This document shows positions 1 through 13,800 of a stretch of DNA of 64,000 nt, piece after piece. Source of the DNA: Theristus sp. LFF4_11. Lineage: Eukaryota; Nematoda; Chromadorea; Monhysterida; Xyalidae. Below the pieces are notes generated by a model. The model was given only the letters and a program-made list of their open reading frames with translations. It was not told the DNA's origin and did not search any database. The stretch covers positions 1 to 64,000 of the forward strand of contig JASANC010002336.1 of assembly GCA_030248135.1 (NCBI GenBank). The letters run 5' to 3'. Position numbers and translations under genes: made by a program. Every line of letters begins with the position of its first letter. Within the stretch, counting starts at the first letter, position 1.

Positions 1-734
1 TCTGTGTTTTCGAAATGCTCACAATCTGCGTGCCCGCTCAATTTCAGACGTCACATTCCATTCAGGCAAGCTGGCTGTCCATCTTTTTTTCTGTTCGTCG
101 ATTCGTGTTCAATGGGGTAGGGGGGGGGGGTTGCAGACAGCTAGAGCGAAGCGTTTTTTGACAAACCGAAATGGACAGTTTTTTGGGGTATTTCCGTGAA
201 AGAACAAGGTGTGCGTGTTGTTGTTGGTCTCGTCCGACTGCACCAGCCGATGTGTTATTATTTATGCAAATAAAAACGATCACCAAAAGCTCGCTAGCGC
301 ACCAGTCATCGCTGAGCAAATCAAGCAAACACAAACCGTACACACAAACGCGAAAGGTTTCATTTTCAATCATTGCTGTTCGTGTTTTGAAGAACGCCCG
401 CGCGTGTGTGCGTTTTTTTGCGTTCCATGTTTAGTCATCAAAAAACATAAAAAAAGGCGCGCGCACGTGAAATACCTATGAATAATCTATTTGCGCAACG
501 CACAACGTGTTTGTTTGTGGTGCGTCCGACGGCTTTTCAGCGGTTTTTCGCTTTGCTAAATGTTTTATTCAAAAAGAATTCAAATAAACAGCGTGCGAGG
601 GCGACGGTCATTTGTAGCCCCCGCCCCACCTGATGACGCCCTTTGAAGCTGTTTTTTTTAGTATTTGTCCGTTCCAAATGCTTTTTTTTAGTTTCACCTT
701 TTTTCATTGCAGACTCCAGAGTCCAGACCATACC

Positions 735-967
735 CGTGCGACGGCGTGGGGTACCATGTGCGCAGCCCTCAAAACCGGTGTGCAGCCCGCAAGAAATTTT
801 TGCGGTGGCATTTTGTCAACACCGCTTTTTGAAGGCTTGCACCATTTTGAGGGCTGTGCACCATTTGCAAGGCAGCCGGTGCAATGAAGCAAAGCTCGCA
901 AAGTTTGTTCTTGGGGGCTGCACACCGGTTTGAGGGCTGCGCACATCGGTACCCCACACCGTCGCGC
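735..967. mobile_element. Foldback/MITE-like element with ~52 bp inverted repeats
   Basis: The left arm (about 735-789) and right arm (about 913-967) are reverse complements with only a few mismatches, sharing the block GGGCTGCACACCGGTT and the block GGTACCCCAC near the outer ends. The loop between them repeats the GAGGGCTG and GCACCATTT motifs. There is no coding capacity, so it resembles a small non-autonomous DNA element. I cannot define a target-site duplication. Confidence 0.7.
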
Positions 968-1929
968 GGGTTTGCTCTAGCTATAGACTGTTTTTGTTAT
1001 TGTAATGAACAAGTGATATACGTATAGTTTTGTGACGTTATCTGTTTGCTCAGGTTTCAAAATTTTAGCCACTTAGAGGGCCGTTCAGCACCGAACAGTT
1101 AGTTCAATGTTGCAAGGAAGGAATAATCAGTTTTTTTGCTTTTTTTGCAAGCAAGTCATACTTTTTCAGTGTGTGAAGCGCCGAAAGTTGGATATGTGTT
1201 GCTTGTGTCAGTTATTTTTACTCATTTGCAGTTTATCTTCATTGAGTTTTTCAGGCAATGATGAATCCGTTTTTAGCAGTAACTCATTCAATAAATTCCG
1301 CAAGTTCAAGTTGAATGGAAGAAAAGGCTCTGAGTTCACGAAAAAAGCGGAGAAGGCGGCGCATTGTTGGAATTCTTTCTCACAGTAGTGGTAGCGCTTG
1401 AGTGAATCATAGCGTGCGCTTTTTTACACACAGATTTCGGTTTGATGTAACATCAGACGAGAGAGAAAAAACATCTCAGGAATTGAAACGGTCGTTCGTG
1501 TACTACGGTGTGTTACGCACACATGCTGCGTTGTCGAGAGTGCGCGGAATGAATGATGCACATAATTGAAGAAAACGCAATCATCATAACACACGTGTGT
1601 AGTTGGTGCAAGGCGCTGCCAGTGCTACCGGGCTCGATCGTCTTCAGTGCGTTTGCGTTGCCGTTCCATTTTCTCTCCATTCGCCTTTCCGCTCTATCCG
1701 ACGACAAGACGCGTCGTCTCGTATGTTTTGCTTCCATATTTGTTCGCGCAACATCCATATCCATTTAACATCAAATTGACATCAACCGCAAAATTGCACG
1801 TGTATCTATGCGTGTTTCGGCGTTTTGTTTAGCTGTGTAAAGACTTGTGCGGCAAAAAAACGCAATGGAATGCGCATAAATTGTCGAGGCTTGCAAACGA
1901 TTAGCAGCGTCGATAGGCAGACAACGCAG

Positions 1930-2055
<126 letters not shown>

Positions 2056-2762
2056 CACTTTGCGATCATCCCGTCCCGGGCGGCTGCCGAAGAGGCGTCG
2101 CCGTCGCGTCGTATGGCCGGCCACTGTTGCAGTCTCAATCACTTGTTACGCGTTTGCACGATCTGTGCGGCGAGATCACCACAGCGCACACAACACATCA
2201 ACATTTATGTCGACGTTTATTGCATACATACACGTGTAAATGCGCTGCGCGCTGTTGTTGTTGTTTTTTCTTGTTCAATGGCACAATGCGAGCGACACAC
2301 CGCCGGTGTTTTGTAATGTGTTGTTTGTTGTGTCACAGTGTTGCCGACTGCTGCCGCGACAGCGGCCACTTACGACAGACATTTTTCGCCTTTTTCCCAG
2401 TCTGCCTGAAGTTTTGTTCACCATTGATAAACCTTCGTCTGTTGCGTCGTTGGTACATGTCGTTGATGTTTGTTGTTTTGTCGTCTATAGCCCACCGCGT
2501 GTGTTATTCAGCAGTGCGCAGTGGCGCGTTTTCGGCGGAACAAAAAAATCGACACCGATTTTTGTTCAGCACGCCATTTCACATTATCCATTTGAGTCGT
2601 CGGTCGCGAATCTTCCTGCAACATAATTGTCTCTGCAAGTGTAGACTACACGCTTTTTTCGGTATTGTAGATTTGCATTTTTTGATACAATTGCGTCTGG
2701 ACTGAACAACTGAATGTGAATGGTATGCTGGCGCCTCGGTTGTTGAGTGAACGTGTGTCTGT

Positions 2763-2905
<143 letters not shown>

Positions 2906-4659
2906 CGTCGACTTTTCGTCCCGTGCCGGTTACGAGCCGCCCACTATCAGTCATGTTGCTGCGTTGTGTGAACAGATTTGACGGGCGCCGCGGCGCTCTC
3001 AATGAACAAACCGCTGTTCTCTTTTCGTTTCTTTCTGGATTGACAAAACTGTGTGTGACGGCGGTGTGTGTGCGCTGAAACTACGCTCATAAATTTCGCC
3101 ATTTGATAATGTTGGTTGAGTGAGCAGACTGCACTGCTCGTCGTTTCTGTGTTTTTTTTGTCACAACGATAATGATCAACGCTGCTTTTTTAGTTAGACT
3201 CAGCGATCTGCACATGATTCAATACGTTGTAGATGCATGTGACGCAGTGAACAACTCTCCAGGCGATTGCAGTGGTTTTATTTGTCAAATTTCTGTCTGC
3301 CGTGGTCGTCGAATTGGTGCGTGTTTGCATTTTGCACAACCTGTTTGAAAACATGTCCTCTTGATCACTGTTGCGCAAAAAAAGCGTTCGCATTTGTCGC
3401 GTAAAGCAAATTGTGTCTGGCTCTGGAGACGATTTTGTAATTTCAATCCCGGCTGTGACCAATGCTCAGTGTATTATTCACATTTTTTTGTCTTTGTGGC
3501 AGTTTTGCTCGTGAAACATAAATTCGTGTGATTTCAAAAAGAAATATCCATTTTCATGTCCTTGAAAACGACAAAATGTTTCTCAAGCGACTAAGTGCCG
3601 GACGAGCGTTCGCAATCTTAGACAGGATAAAAGAATTTCAGAAAAAAGAATTTTATTTTTTGTCCATCACACTGTCTCGCGGGGTACATACACTCGTCTT
3701 GTCCAACAATCGGCCTGCAGGTCTAGCAGCCGAGAGCAGGCAGGCACACGCGCTGGACGTGTGAGGATGTGGCTGCGTGAAAATTGCTAAAAAAACTGGC
3801 TAGACGAGGCTAGACGAGCAAAAAAGTATCTGGAATGGAGATCCGTGTACTGTGTCGGAGCGCTTGGCACGCCACGCCATGATCGCCCATGCCATGAGAT
3901 GGCCACCTGCGTGTGTTGTGGCGGTGTTCTGTTGCGTTCGTGCGCATCTGTGTCGTCGGCTCTGTTCGCTGGTGCGTTCTGCTGGCCGGTTGAGTCACCG
4001 TGCAAGGTGCGCGTGTTGCGTGTTGGAAATGCATGTGCACGCACGCCGATCACGCCCCGTCCTGTCGCACAGCAGCGCCCACTCGAGCAGACATTGCAGT
4101 TGCACACGGCCACTGACCTTGCCAACAGCAAGCGCCCCTCGTTGCGTCGTGTCCCGCTGCTCGCCACTCTGCACAATCACGGCAACACAAACGCGTTTGT
4201 TGCTCTCTCACTCTCGCAGCAGCAGAGAACATCTCAATCTATCGACGTGCTTGCACATTGTTGCTGTTCGCTGTGTTGTGCGTGCGTGTGTGTGTGTGTT
4301 TTGTTGTTGTTGAATGCCTTGAAAATGCATGTCTCTTTTGAAATGTGACAACGGAATGCGTGCAAGGTGCACGTGCATGTGATGACGAGTTCGCTCGTTT
4401 GTGAAACTTGCTGTGTTCTTCATCTTCATGCATCGTTTAACTGTGAGCAACAATAATGTTCGGTTTCACGCCAGTCCTTTGTGTCTGTTTTTTGGTTTCT
4501 GTCGGCTGTTTTGTCTCATTAACCCGGTAAATGCAAATTCAAATTTTTTTATCAGCACGTCGATTTTTATCGAAATTGTTTTGCTGGTTTTTCATGAGAC
4601 TGGCTGTTGAGTTGGATCGGCGTCTTCACTGATTCCACGGTTGGAGCAGTTTATATTCG

Positions 4660-4760
4660 TATTCCTCCTTTTATATGCGTCTCCCGCATTTTTAGATAAT
4701 TTTTATTCAGAGATGTTATATGCGTCTCCCGCATTTTTAGATAATTTTTATTCAGAGATT
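4660..4760. mobile_element. Solo terminal fragment of the 50557-51633 transposon family, internally duplicated
   Basis: This stretch contains the terminus TATATGCGTCTCCCGCATTT followed by TTAGATAA, identical to the right end of the element at 50557-51633. A segment of about 41 bp containing this terminus is directly repeated twice in tandem. No opposite end is seen nearby, so it is a solo end or a rearranged remnant. Confidence 0.75.
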
Positions 4761-7700
4761 GATTGTTTGTTATTGAAGACTTGTCTCTGCCATGTCATGT
4801 TTCGGCTTGTCTTCTTGTTGCTTATTCACCTTATTTTTTGTGAGGCAGCAGAAACTGCACCACCACCACAAATTGCCAACTAAACCCACATAAAAAGTTT
4901 GTCTAAACAATAAATTACAGGATCATTGAGTACAAAAAATGTAGCTGCATAGCAATTGTTGTAATGTCGATAACCCGACAATGCCGATCCGTAAGTTTGT
5001 TGAAAACATCCTTGCCACTTGGGCGCACCTTGTAGGCGCCATTCTCTGCTTGACTGAGCAAGATGCACGGCGCGGCTTATATTCAGCAGTTTCTAATCTT
5101 TTGTGTTTGCCATCGTTAAAGCGTGTGTGATCGTGAAGTCTAATGTGAAGGTATAGCTCATCAATTTTTGCGGTCATTCATTACGGGGGCAACCATATTA
5201 GCTGGCGGCACCATGTGTCTGGGCTGACATTTCTGCAAACAAGCGCCCTTATTGGCCCGTCTGGTGCGTCGCGTCTATCTTTGTGTCGTGTCTTGTGTCG
5301 TCCGTCGGTCTCGGCATGCAGCCCGTCTGCGCTGTCTGCTGCGTTCGCACCGGCAGCTCACAAGAACACAACAACAACGCATAACACCACCAACAACAAC
5401 ATGGCCACGTTATTTTTGCGTGCGTGTGTGTTGCGAGAGCGGCGGGAGGCAGCGTCAAGCAACGCATATAAAACGCGCGTGCCCCGCGCAGCCAGGCACC
5501 CAGACGCACCCCTCGTCGCGCACACACACACACACTTGCGCCTGGGCTGTGTTGTGCGGCAAGTACGTGCGCAGTGGGCAATGCTGCCGCCGCCCAGCGG
5601 TCCCGCTCTTTTCTCTCCGTGACTGCCTGAATATCCACGGTCTCGTCGCGGTTGTCCTCGGTGTTCCGTCCAGTCTGTCTCTGCCTCCTCGTCGCCGCCC
5701 TGTGTTTGTTTTTTTCTCTCTTTCTTTGCGTGTGCGTTTTTTTGTGCTCCGTTGCTTGTGGCCGTTATTGTACGAATCGTTCTCCGACCACAAATCCTGT
5801 CTGTTTCCTGGTCATCCGGCTGTGTGTGTGTGTGTGCGAATTCGTTTTCAGTTTTTTATTATTATCGTTTTTCGTCGTCTGGATTTGGTGTGTTGCGTAT
5901 TTTCCCAAAAACACGTTTGCAATTGCAATTGTTGATAATGCGTTCGGTATCTCTCTGTCACAACGTCACTATCAGAGTACGCGCACACACACACATTATT
6001 CCAGCATTGTGTGTGCAGTAGTGGCGCCTTGGTATTCGCAAATGCGTTTGTTTTGTTGCGACGTAGTTTCACACATCGAGTCGCAAAAAATCGTTGTTGT
6101 TGTTGCACAGCGCACTAGCAACGCCGAAGCAGGTGATTTTATGAGCGCGCTGATGATGACGATGATCGTGTTTGCTTGTTGTACGAACAGCGCAGCGAGC
6201 ACGTCTCATCGGCGTGTCTGTTGAGGCGCAAGTGGAGTGAGACTTGAGGCGCATTGATTAGCGCACTGTTGTGGTGCACGTGGACATGAATGCGAGCAGC
6301 AGCACACATTTTGCATCTGGCGAGCAGTGCGCGCGTCCAGATACCAGACGGCGACAGACACGCGCACGCGCACTCGAACACAACGAAGCCGCAGCATGCG
6401 GCAACACCAACCAACCGAGTGCACGTCTGTCTGCTGCGTTCGTTTCTGTTTGCCTGTGTGTGTGTGTGCGTTCTCTGGACCATCGTGTTTCGCAATGCTT
6501 TGCGTGTCGCTCACTCTTTTCACCGTTTTTCTCTCTTCCTCTCTGCACATGCGCCTCTCTGGCAGTCGGAGGGCAATACCATTTTGCAGCGTATTATGGC
6601 TGTGTTGCTGTGCACCCAGCGCGCACCATTTGCCAGCATTCGCACTGTTGCACCAGCCGACGCGGCAATGTGTGTGTTTTGTTGCTTTCCGTTGCCGTTC
6701 GTCGTCGTGCGCTCGTACACGATCGGTCCGGTGCCGTTTTGGTTCCTTGTTTGTATGTGTGTGTACACCCGACACGCTGCATATGCGTTTATGCGTATTC
6801 TGACTGTCGCTGTCTGGTGGACAGACGTGTACATAGCGAGCACACATCGCTCTCGCCCAGACGTTTTGTGTAGCACACATTTGAACGCTAGACGGCTGCA
6901 GAAAGCGATATTCATGACAGACGCTGCGTTTCACCACCACAGAACGTGTGTCTCTCTGTGTTATGTGTGCTCAGCAATATTCGTGTCGTCTGCGCTTTTG
7001 TATTGCAAAAGCAATTCCACCAAACCGATCGAAAGCGGTTTTTTTTAAATCATTAATCGTTATATCGTTTTGTGTTTGTACGTTTGACCGCTAAAGATTC
7101 ATCTGTTTGATATGCTGCGTTCCTTGAAAAATATCATCGTCATCAAATTGTTCGCCGTGTGTTTTTCCAGAAGAGTATAATTGTTTTTTTTTCCTGCAAG
7201 CTGTGGCCCACAAGTGGCAGCGGCGCGCGCATTTGCTGCTGTTGTTATGCAATATATGCGAAAGGTGTGCTTGTGTGACTGCTGTACTTCGTTGCGGGAC
7301 ACGCACGACAGAGGGCTATGCGTTCGAGCGCACATCGACGCCTGCTAGATGTACAACAACAGCAGGTAAACTACAGTAAGCAGTGTCTTCAAAAGTGACG
7401 CATGTATTCACTGTTAGCGGTGTCTTGTTGCCCTCATATTGCCGCAGTGTGCCACGATTGCACAGAGACTCACTCGTCCACATGTGCACTGCGTCGCTTG
7501 TTGTTGCGCTCGCTGTTCATTTCACTGAATTTGCGTTCGTCGTACCTCGTGTAGGGGCGTTTCACTGCCACACTAAGCCTGCCTTTCTCTAGTCTCCACA
7601 ATTTTATGGTCTTGCAGAACGAACATTCATGCAGTCAATTTTGCCAGCTCTTTAGTGTCTGTACGCAGTCGATTATGTCTTTCAAAAACAACCGTGCATG

Positions 7701-10700
7701 GCCACTTCACTCGGTGCAGCGAGAGCAACAGCACCAACGTGCTCGTATTTCGCAAGTGGCCGTGTGTGTTCGACCGTTCCGCGTGTCCTATCACATTGCT
7801 GCTTTGTGCTTACATTGCTTATTATGCGTCACTGCTGCTGTATATCACTTCTCACGTGCCTTTGCTATCACGCCGTTTGTTGATGTTGCAAATATTTTGC
7901 GACGGCCTCATTATTATATCGTTAGGCGTTCGCTTTTTTTTCTTTCGTAACAAATCGAAACACTGCACAGAGTTGCGTGCTATTTTCTAGCACACACACA
8001 CACTCACTCACACACGTGACTTGACGGGCTTTGTTGGCTTGTGTTTTGGCGTTGCATTATTGCGGCAGACGGCGCCGCTACACGCGTTTTCTCACTGTTG
8101 GCGAACAGGCGAACGCGCAGACATTGTGCGCCGTGAGGCATTGTGATCGGGGCAGTCGTTTGCGTTCGATTGCATTGCTTGCTGCTTGCAGCCGCGAGCA
8201 CTCTTTGCAAGCACACGCGCACTGTACATGCGCGAGGCCGTTTCCGGTGCAGCCTGTCCGTCTGAACGCGCTGTTGCGGCTGCTGCTTGCCTTTAGCGTC
8301 TGTGTCTGTGGCTGGTCTGGCCTGAGCTTCATCATCATGTCTGTGTGCGTCTACATGGCATCGTGCGCACAGGTTCCTCGTCGCGTAATAGGTCTAGAGC
8401 GCTGTGTAGCGCTCCGTTTGCGTTCGTGTTGCTAGCGCACAGTGTCTGTGCGTGTCGCGGTTGCCGCTGTTGTGTTCGCCGTTGTTACTACGCGTCTATC
8501 GGTCTTAATCATATCGGCCGTGTGTGCAGCTTTTTTGTCTGGCATGTTGTTGTTGTGTGTGTTCACGACGACTGCACATTTGCGTGTGTACATTGCTTCG
8601 GTGGCTGTCTCAAGCAGAGCGACATGCCAGACACACACATGTCTTCCCCACTGTCAAGTGCATAAGCGTGCTGTTTGTCACCTGCGCCCATTGACGTACG
8701 AGCTGTATTTTTGATGTGAGCGTTGCTGCGTTTTTTTTCTGCCATAAATAATGCCATCCGTCATAGTCAGTGGTTTCGTGCGACGCACGCGCACACACGT
8801 TCGTTTGAATTTGAGTATTGAACAGCATGAATCTCGGCAACGATCATTGATAATTCTGTCACTTTTTTTAAATGTTCTGTAAATGAACGCTTCCTTCCGC
8901 ATTTCAAAACCGAAAACGCAGTTCTGTCAGAATAGATTTTTGAATTTCCCGGTTGCTTTAAATAAAACAACGAAACTTTATCTCCGCTCGCTTGTTTATA
9001 GTCGTTTTTACAGTGATGTGTGGCGGGCAGTGGTGGGAATGCTGGTTGCTTTCTGTCAACTTTGACTCGAGCATCCCACTAGCGACGTGAACATCTTCAT
9101 GTTTCATAAATGAGCACACCGCCGACTGATATCATCAATGTTTTACTGTGTGCAAAGTCGACTCCGCAACCTGTCGTAACCGTTCTTGCTGTTGATTAGT
9201 TGTCCTTTCCTTGTTCATCTATAGCTTCTTACTCTAACTGACCCTCAATTCCTTGTGCATTTCGTCGACATTTCGCGTGTGGCCAAGCAGGAGCGGATGG
9301 AAGTGGCGATAACACCCAATTTGTTTATATCGAGATTTCGATGCGGTCAACAAGCAAAACTCAACGCATTATCATGGAAGTGTTTTTTATTTCAATAATA
9401 CTCGCAGCGAAATGTCTCGTTTATAAGACAAATTAGGCGCGTTTTCTCATCAGCGGTGGAATGTGCGTGTTGATCGGCGACTGATTCGTCAACGGTTTTT
9501 TCATGGGTGGCTTGAACGGCGATGATGGTGATGTGCGTGTTCGATGTCTGGTACGTCAGGCGTGCAACAACAACATCTGCGGCCATGACAGACTCATGAC
9601 AATTGTAACAGCCATGCAACGTTGTCGGAAAAACTCACGATTTTTCTTTCGAAATTTTATCGAACGCTCGCTCCCTCCAGGGCGTTTCATCATCACTGAT
9701 TGCTTATTATGCACGAGCCAACAAAAAACGTCTCTTTCTCTCTCTACCCGATGTATCTGTAAATCACGATTGGACACCTGCACATTACCATATTCGCGAG
9801 TCACGACCACCAAAACCGAGAATGCAACAACAACCACACCGGGCCCGGGCGCATTCGAATGTTTTTTGTTTTGTTTTTCTCGACAACGCACCACGCCGCA
9901 AACAACGACCACCAGCAGCAGCACAACGCTGCGCACGCTCATCCGTCGTGTCAAACGTCTGGCTGCAGTTGACCCAGATCTATTGCGTGTGTGCGTAATC
10001 ACACCGAGACTGCGAAATCGCGCAAAATATGACAACTATGCATTGCCGGAGAGCGCGCAGTGCCGCAGACAACGATAAAGTGCGCACTGCGCTGTCTGAG
10101 CGGCCAGTTGGATTCTGTGTGTGTTTTTTAGCAATCACATCGTGTTCACCTTGTTCTATTGTGCTCTTCGTTCAGTTGGTGAGACCGGCCATCACAGTTT
10201 TTCTTAGTATTCCCGGAGATTTTACAACCCGTTTGCAACTCACATGCTGCAAAATGTAATTCAAAGTGTGTGATGGATATTACCTTTGCATACTGGTGTA
10301 CATTTGTACCTCAAATTACAAGTAATTCATTTGTTTCGGTATCATTTATTCAATGGTATGGTATGCCCGCAAACTCCATTATTTATCGTTTCTTGTTCCC
10401 CAAAACGTGGTTTAAAACCGGCCCTGGTTTCTTTTATTTTCATGTTGATTAGAACACAAAGTGAAACCGTTTTTGCATTCAAAAAAATGTTTCCGGCTGA
10501 CCACTTGACCGGGAATTCCGTCGCCTGTCGTGCAAAGAAATGTCATGCGGGGCGGGTGGGGCTGTCCTCAAACCTGAACCCGGGGAATGGTCGCTTAGAT
10601 TCTTTGTCTGCGCTTTTTTAGATCACTGTTGTCACTGTGATTTAAAATGTTTGTCTTCCGTGCTTTTCATTTCTTTGTGCAATTTTCAGACGTTCGCTAT

Positions 10701-10864
10701 TTGCAAAATACCCTCAACCACTGTTTCCGGCCGATTAAGTGGCCCGGCTAATTATTTGATTCGTAATTTTTATAAATACAAGAGTCAATTCCGACGAATT
10801 CAAGTTGTGAATTGCGTAATTCGTCGTCGAGGTTTTTCCGGTTGCCGTTGAAAAGCACCGCACG

Positions 10865-13800
10865 ATGGCCCTGATCCCTGAGACCTCTGATTTGAGAGAC
10901 AAATGTCACCGGGTTGATGCTTCAAGTCAGAAGTCACCAGGGGCCAGGCATGTGCCCGTTGTTGTTGGTCGCACTATTGCTAATATTCGGCGGCGGTTTT
11001 CGTTCCGTTCGGTTTGTTGCTTTCGAAAATGAGAAACCGTTCCGTTGGCTGGCAACCAGTTTCACGGTGGTGTGTAAGTGGTACTAAAGATGATGAAACA
11101 CGTTTGCACTGAAGTTATTTTGTCGTGTTTAGCTTGGTGTAGTTGATCTTAATGAATTATGTTGTTTTGGATATTGGTTTTCGTGAGCGTAGACGCATAA
11201 TAAGCGGAATAACCTCTCGCATGTCCAAGGGTCCAACAGTTTCGTAGCTATGTATTCCAATATTTGATTTCAATCATGTTGTTACTGTTTTTACGAACAG
11301 AACTGGATGGCCAGCCAGAGGATAGCTCTGAAGACGACGACAAAAACAACGAGGAAGAGGTAATGAATGGCATTTAAAGGCAGCATTGCGAGATTATTAC
11401 AGTGGTTTTGATTGAATTTAGATTGCGGTGTAAGCCAAGTTGAGGTGTTTTAAAGTGGCACATCCAGATGAATTGAAAGCAGCTTTTTTGTTTAGGTTTG
11501 TGATGACTACGATGTGATGTTTGTTGTACAGGCTATGCGAAACCAAATCCAATTAACAACGTTCGTTGATTCGGCTTTGTGGCCTGCATAATGACATCGC
11601 GACAGGCACGGCATGTGCGAATTGTGAAATAGACCAGCCGCAAGCTACCCATCCGAACGGAAGACAATACTCGCGGTGTTAAGTGTCAGTCCGCAGCCCA
11701 CAAAGACGAGAAAAAAACAAACCGCAACTTTGTTAGTTTGCTGAAAGCAACAGTGACGAATGGAATTGCAGAACGGCGACTACATCGAGTGCGAGGTGGA
11801 CAGCGGCGACACGCTGCGCGCGCGACCGGGCGAGCTGAGCGGACGGGAGCTGCTGCGGCGACGATTCGCCAAATCGGCCGACGGACCGGTGGCGAACGGC
11901 AGACGCACGGCGGGCAACGACGACGACGAGGTGCAACAGCCGGGCGCTGTGCCGCTCACTGATGGCAAGCTGCATTTTGCTTTTGCGTTGCAATCGAACG
12001 AACGAACGGTGATTTTAGGCAAGGTTGTTTTAGCCACGGCTAACCCAGAAACGCGTACAGAACGCCGTCGAATGGGGCGCCTATTGAGGTTTCTTTGACT
12101 GTCGTTTAGTGCCCATACACCCCACGACGGGGCTCGATCACCCGAACGCGCCGACAAGAGGCTAACGTGCTACCACACAGGCTACAAGGGTGACAAATTT
12201 GTTGTCCCCCGCCCCCGACAGAGTCAGACAGAAACAAAGGCATCCGTGGCTAATAGGAGAGAGTGTGGTGGGGCGGACGGCGTTAGCGGACCCCTTGCCG
12301 CGAGGAGCAGCCTCTGCTGCTTATCATAATAGCTCATGGGCAGAGGTCGAATTCAGTTTTGGTGTCTTTCAGCTAAGTTCCGGTGGCTGTACGCACTCAG
12401 TATAAAGGAATCGTACTCGAATGTTTTTGTTGTTGAAAAACCAGTTGTAGAATTACTGGAAAGGCTACACTGTCGTTGCTTCACAACTTCGACTGAAATT
12501 GAAACTCATTTTTTTCTCAGTTATCGGATTTCGCAGCATTCTTGCTGCATCGTGTGTGTATGATGTTAGTTTTGTTGGTTTTGTTGGTTGAGTACACACG
12601 GGCAAGTATACTGTAGAGACTACAGACTATACAAGCGTTGCATTCTTGAGCCCGAACATTTTGCCGAACAAAAATTATAATCATTGGCCATTGGTGTGTG
12701 TGTGTGTGATGTATGGCAGACGCAGGAAGGCTTTTGGCGCAGTTCAAGGTGAACACACAAATGATGTAACATTGTTGATGATGTTGCATTATTGTTTGAA
12801 CAAAACGAACGCAAAGGTATGCGTATATGTTCGTGGGTTTTTTCAGCAGCGTCAACAGCAAACAAAAACGACGCTCAGGACACAGACATGGTCTAGTGTG
12901 TGTACTGCTTTAGCACGCGCGCTTTTTTCTCGCGCATCAATTCAGCATGCGTGTGTGCAACATCCGACGACATTGACCGCTCACGCGAGACCTGCGTGTA
13001 TCGAGGCGACTGTTGCAGTGTTCGCAACTACTCCACACACACCTGACAGTTGATAATACATGCGCGTGTAAACCAATAAAAACACAAACAGACACGACAA
13101 AAAAAACGACATGCAACAATGTGCGTCTCCGTTTTTTTTCGCCGCCCCATGTGTTCTCTCTTAACGAAATTCCATCTACTACTGAGCATCCATCATCAGC
13201 CACATGACTGCAGTGGTATTTTAATCGACCGACCTTCGTTTCGCTCTGCAGTGTGTGTTGTTTCCGTCGAACTAAGTCCAGGTGCTAATGCAGCTAAACT
13301 GGTGTCACGGCGAGTCTGTGCAGCAGCACTTTGCGGACAAAAATGACATCTGTCGCATCAAACACACACAGCCGAACACACTGCAACAAGCTTTTCACAA
13401 CACACTGCACTGTGTGAGGCTGAATAAATTATTTTCATCGTCGAACAAGTTGTGTCTTTGCATGCCGATCTTCGGTTGGTCACGCTTCAGGGAAAATGTG
13501 AAAAAATGTCTGTGTCTGCTGTTGATTGGAGCAAAAAAACGAAAATACAGCATGTCTGTGACACAGACAAATTTGTATTGTAAAACAGTCTCGTGAAGGT
13601 CGCGAAATTTGTCAACCTGTTCGGTGTTGTCAATGTTCGGGAAAAAAACGATATTGTTCGTTAGACGCCGCAAAAAATGATAATGATGTTTGTTACGTGC
13701 AGTGTGCAACTATGTACGTACGTTGTAAATGGAATTTTGAACATCAGGAACTCACGACAGTCAGCAGTACAAAGGAAGAAAAGCAAAATCGAATGGGGGG

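Noticed and set aside
3787..8840. Many overlapping Cys/Val/Arg-rich open frames on both strands
   Set aside because: Composition follows the GT/CA-rich DNA, starts are mostly non-ATG and no domain or exon chain can be built.
9503..10078. 191-codon plus-strand frame with Thr-rich segment
   Set aside because: No conserved motif, and the opposite strand has an equally long frame; not enough to call a gene.
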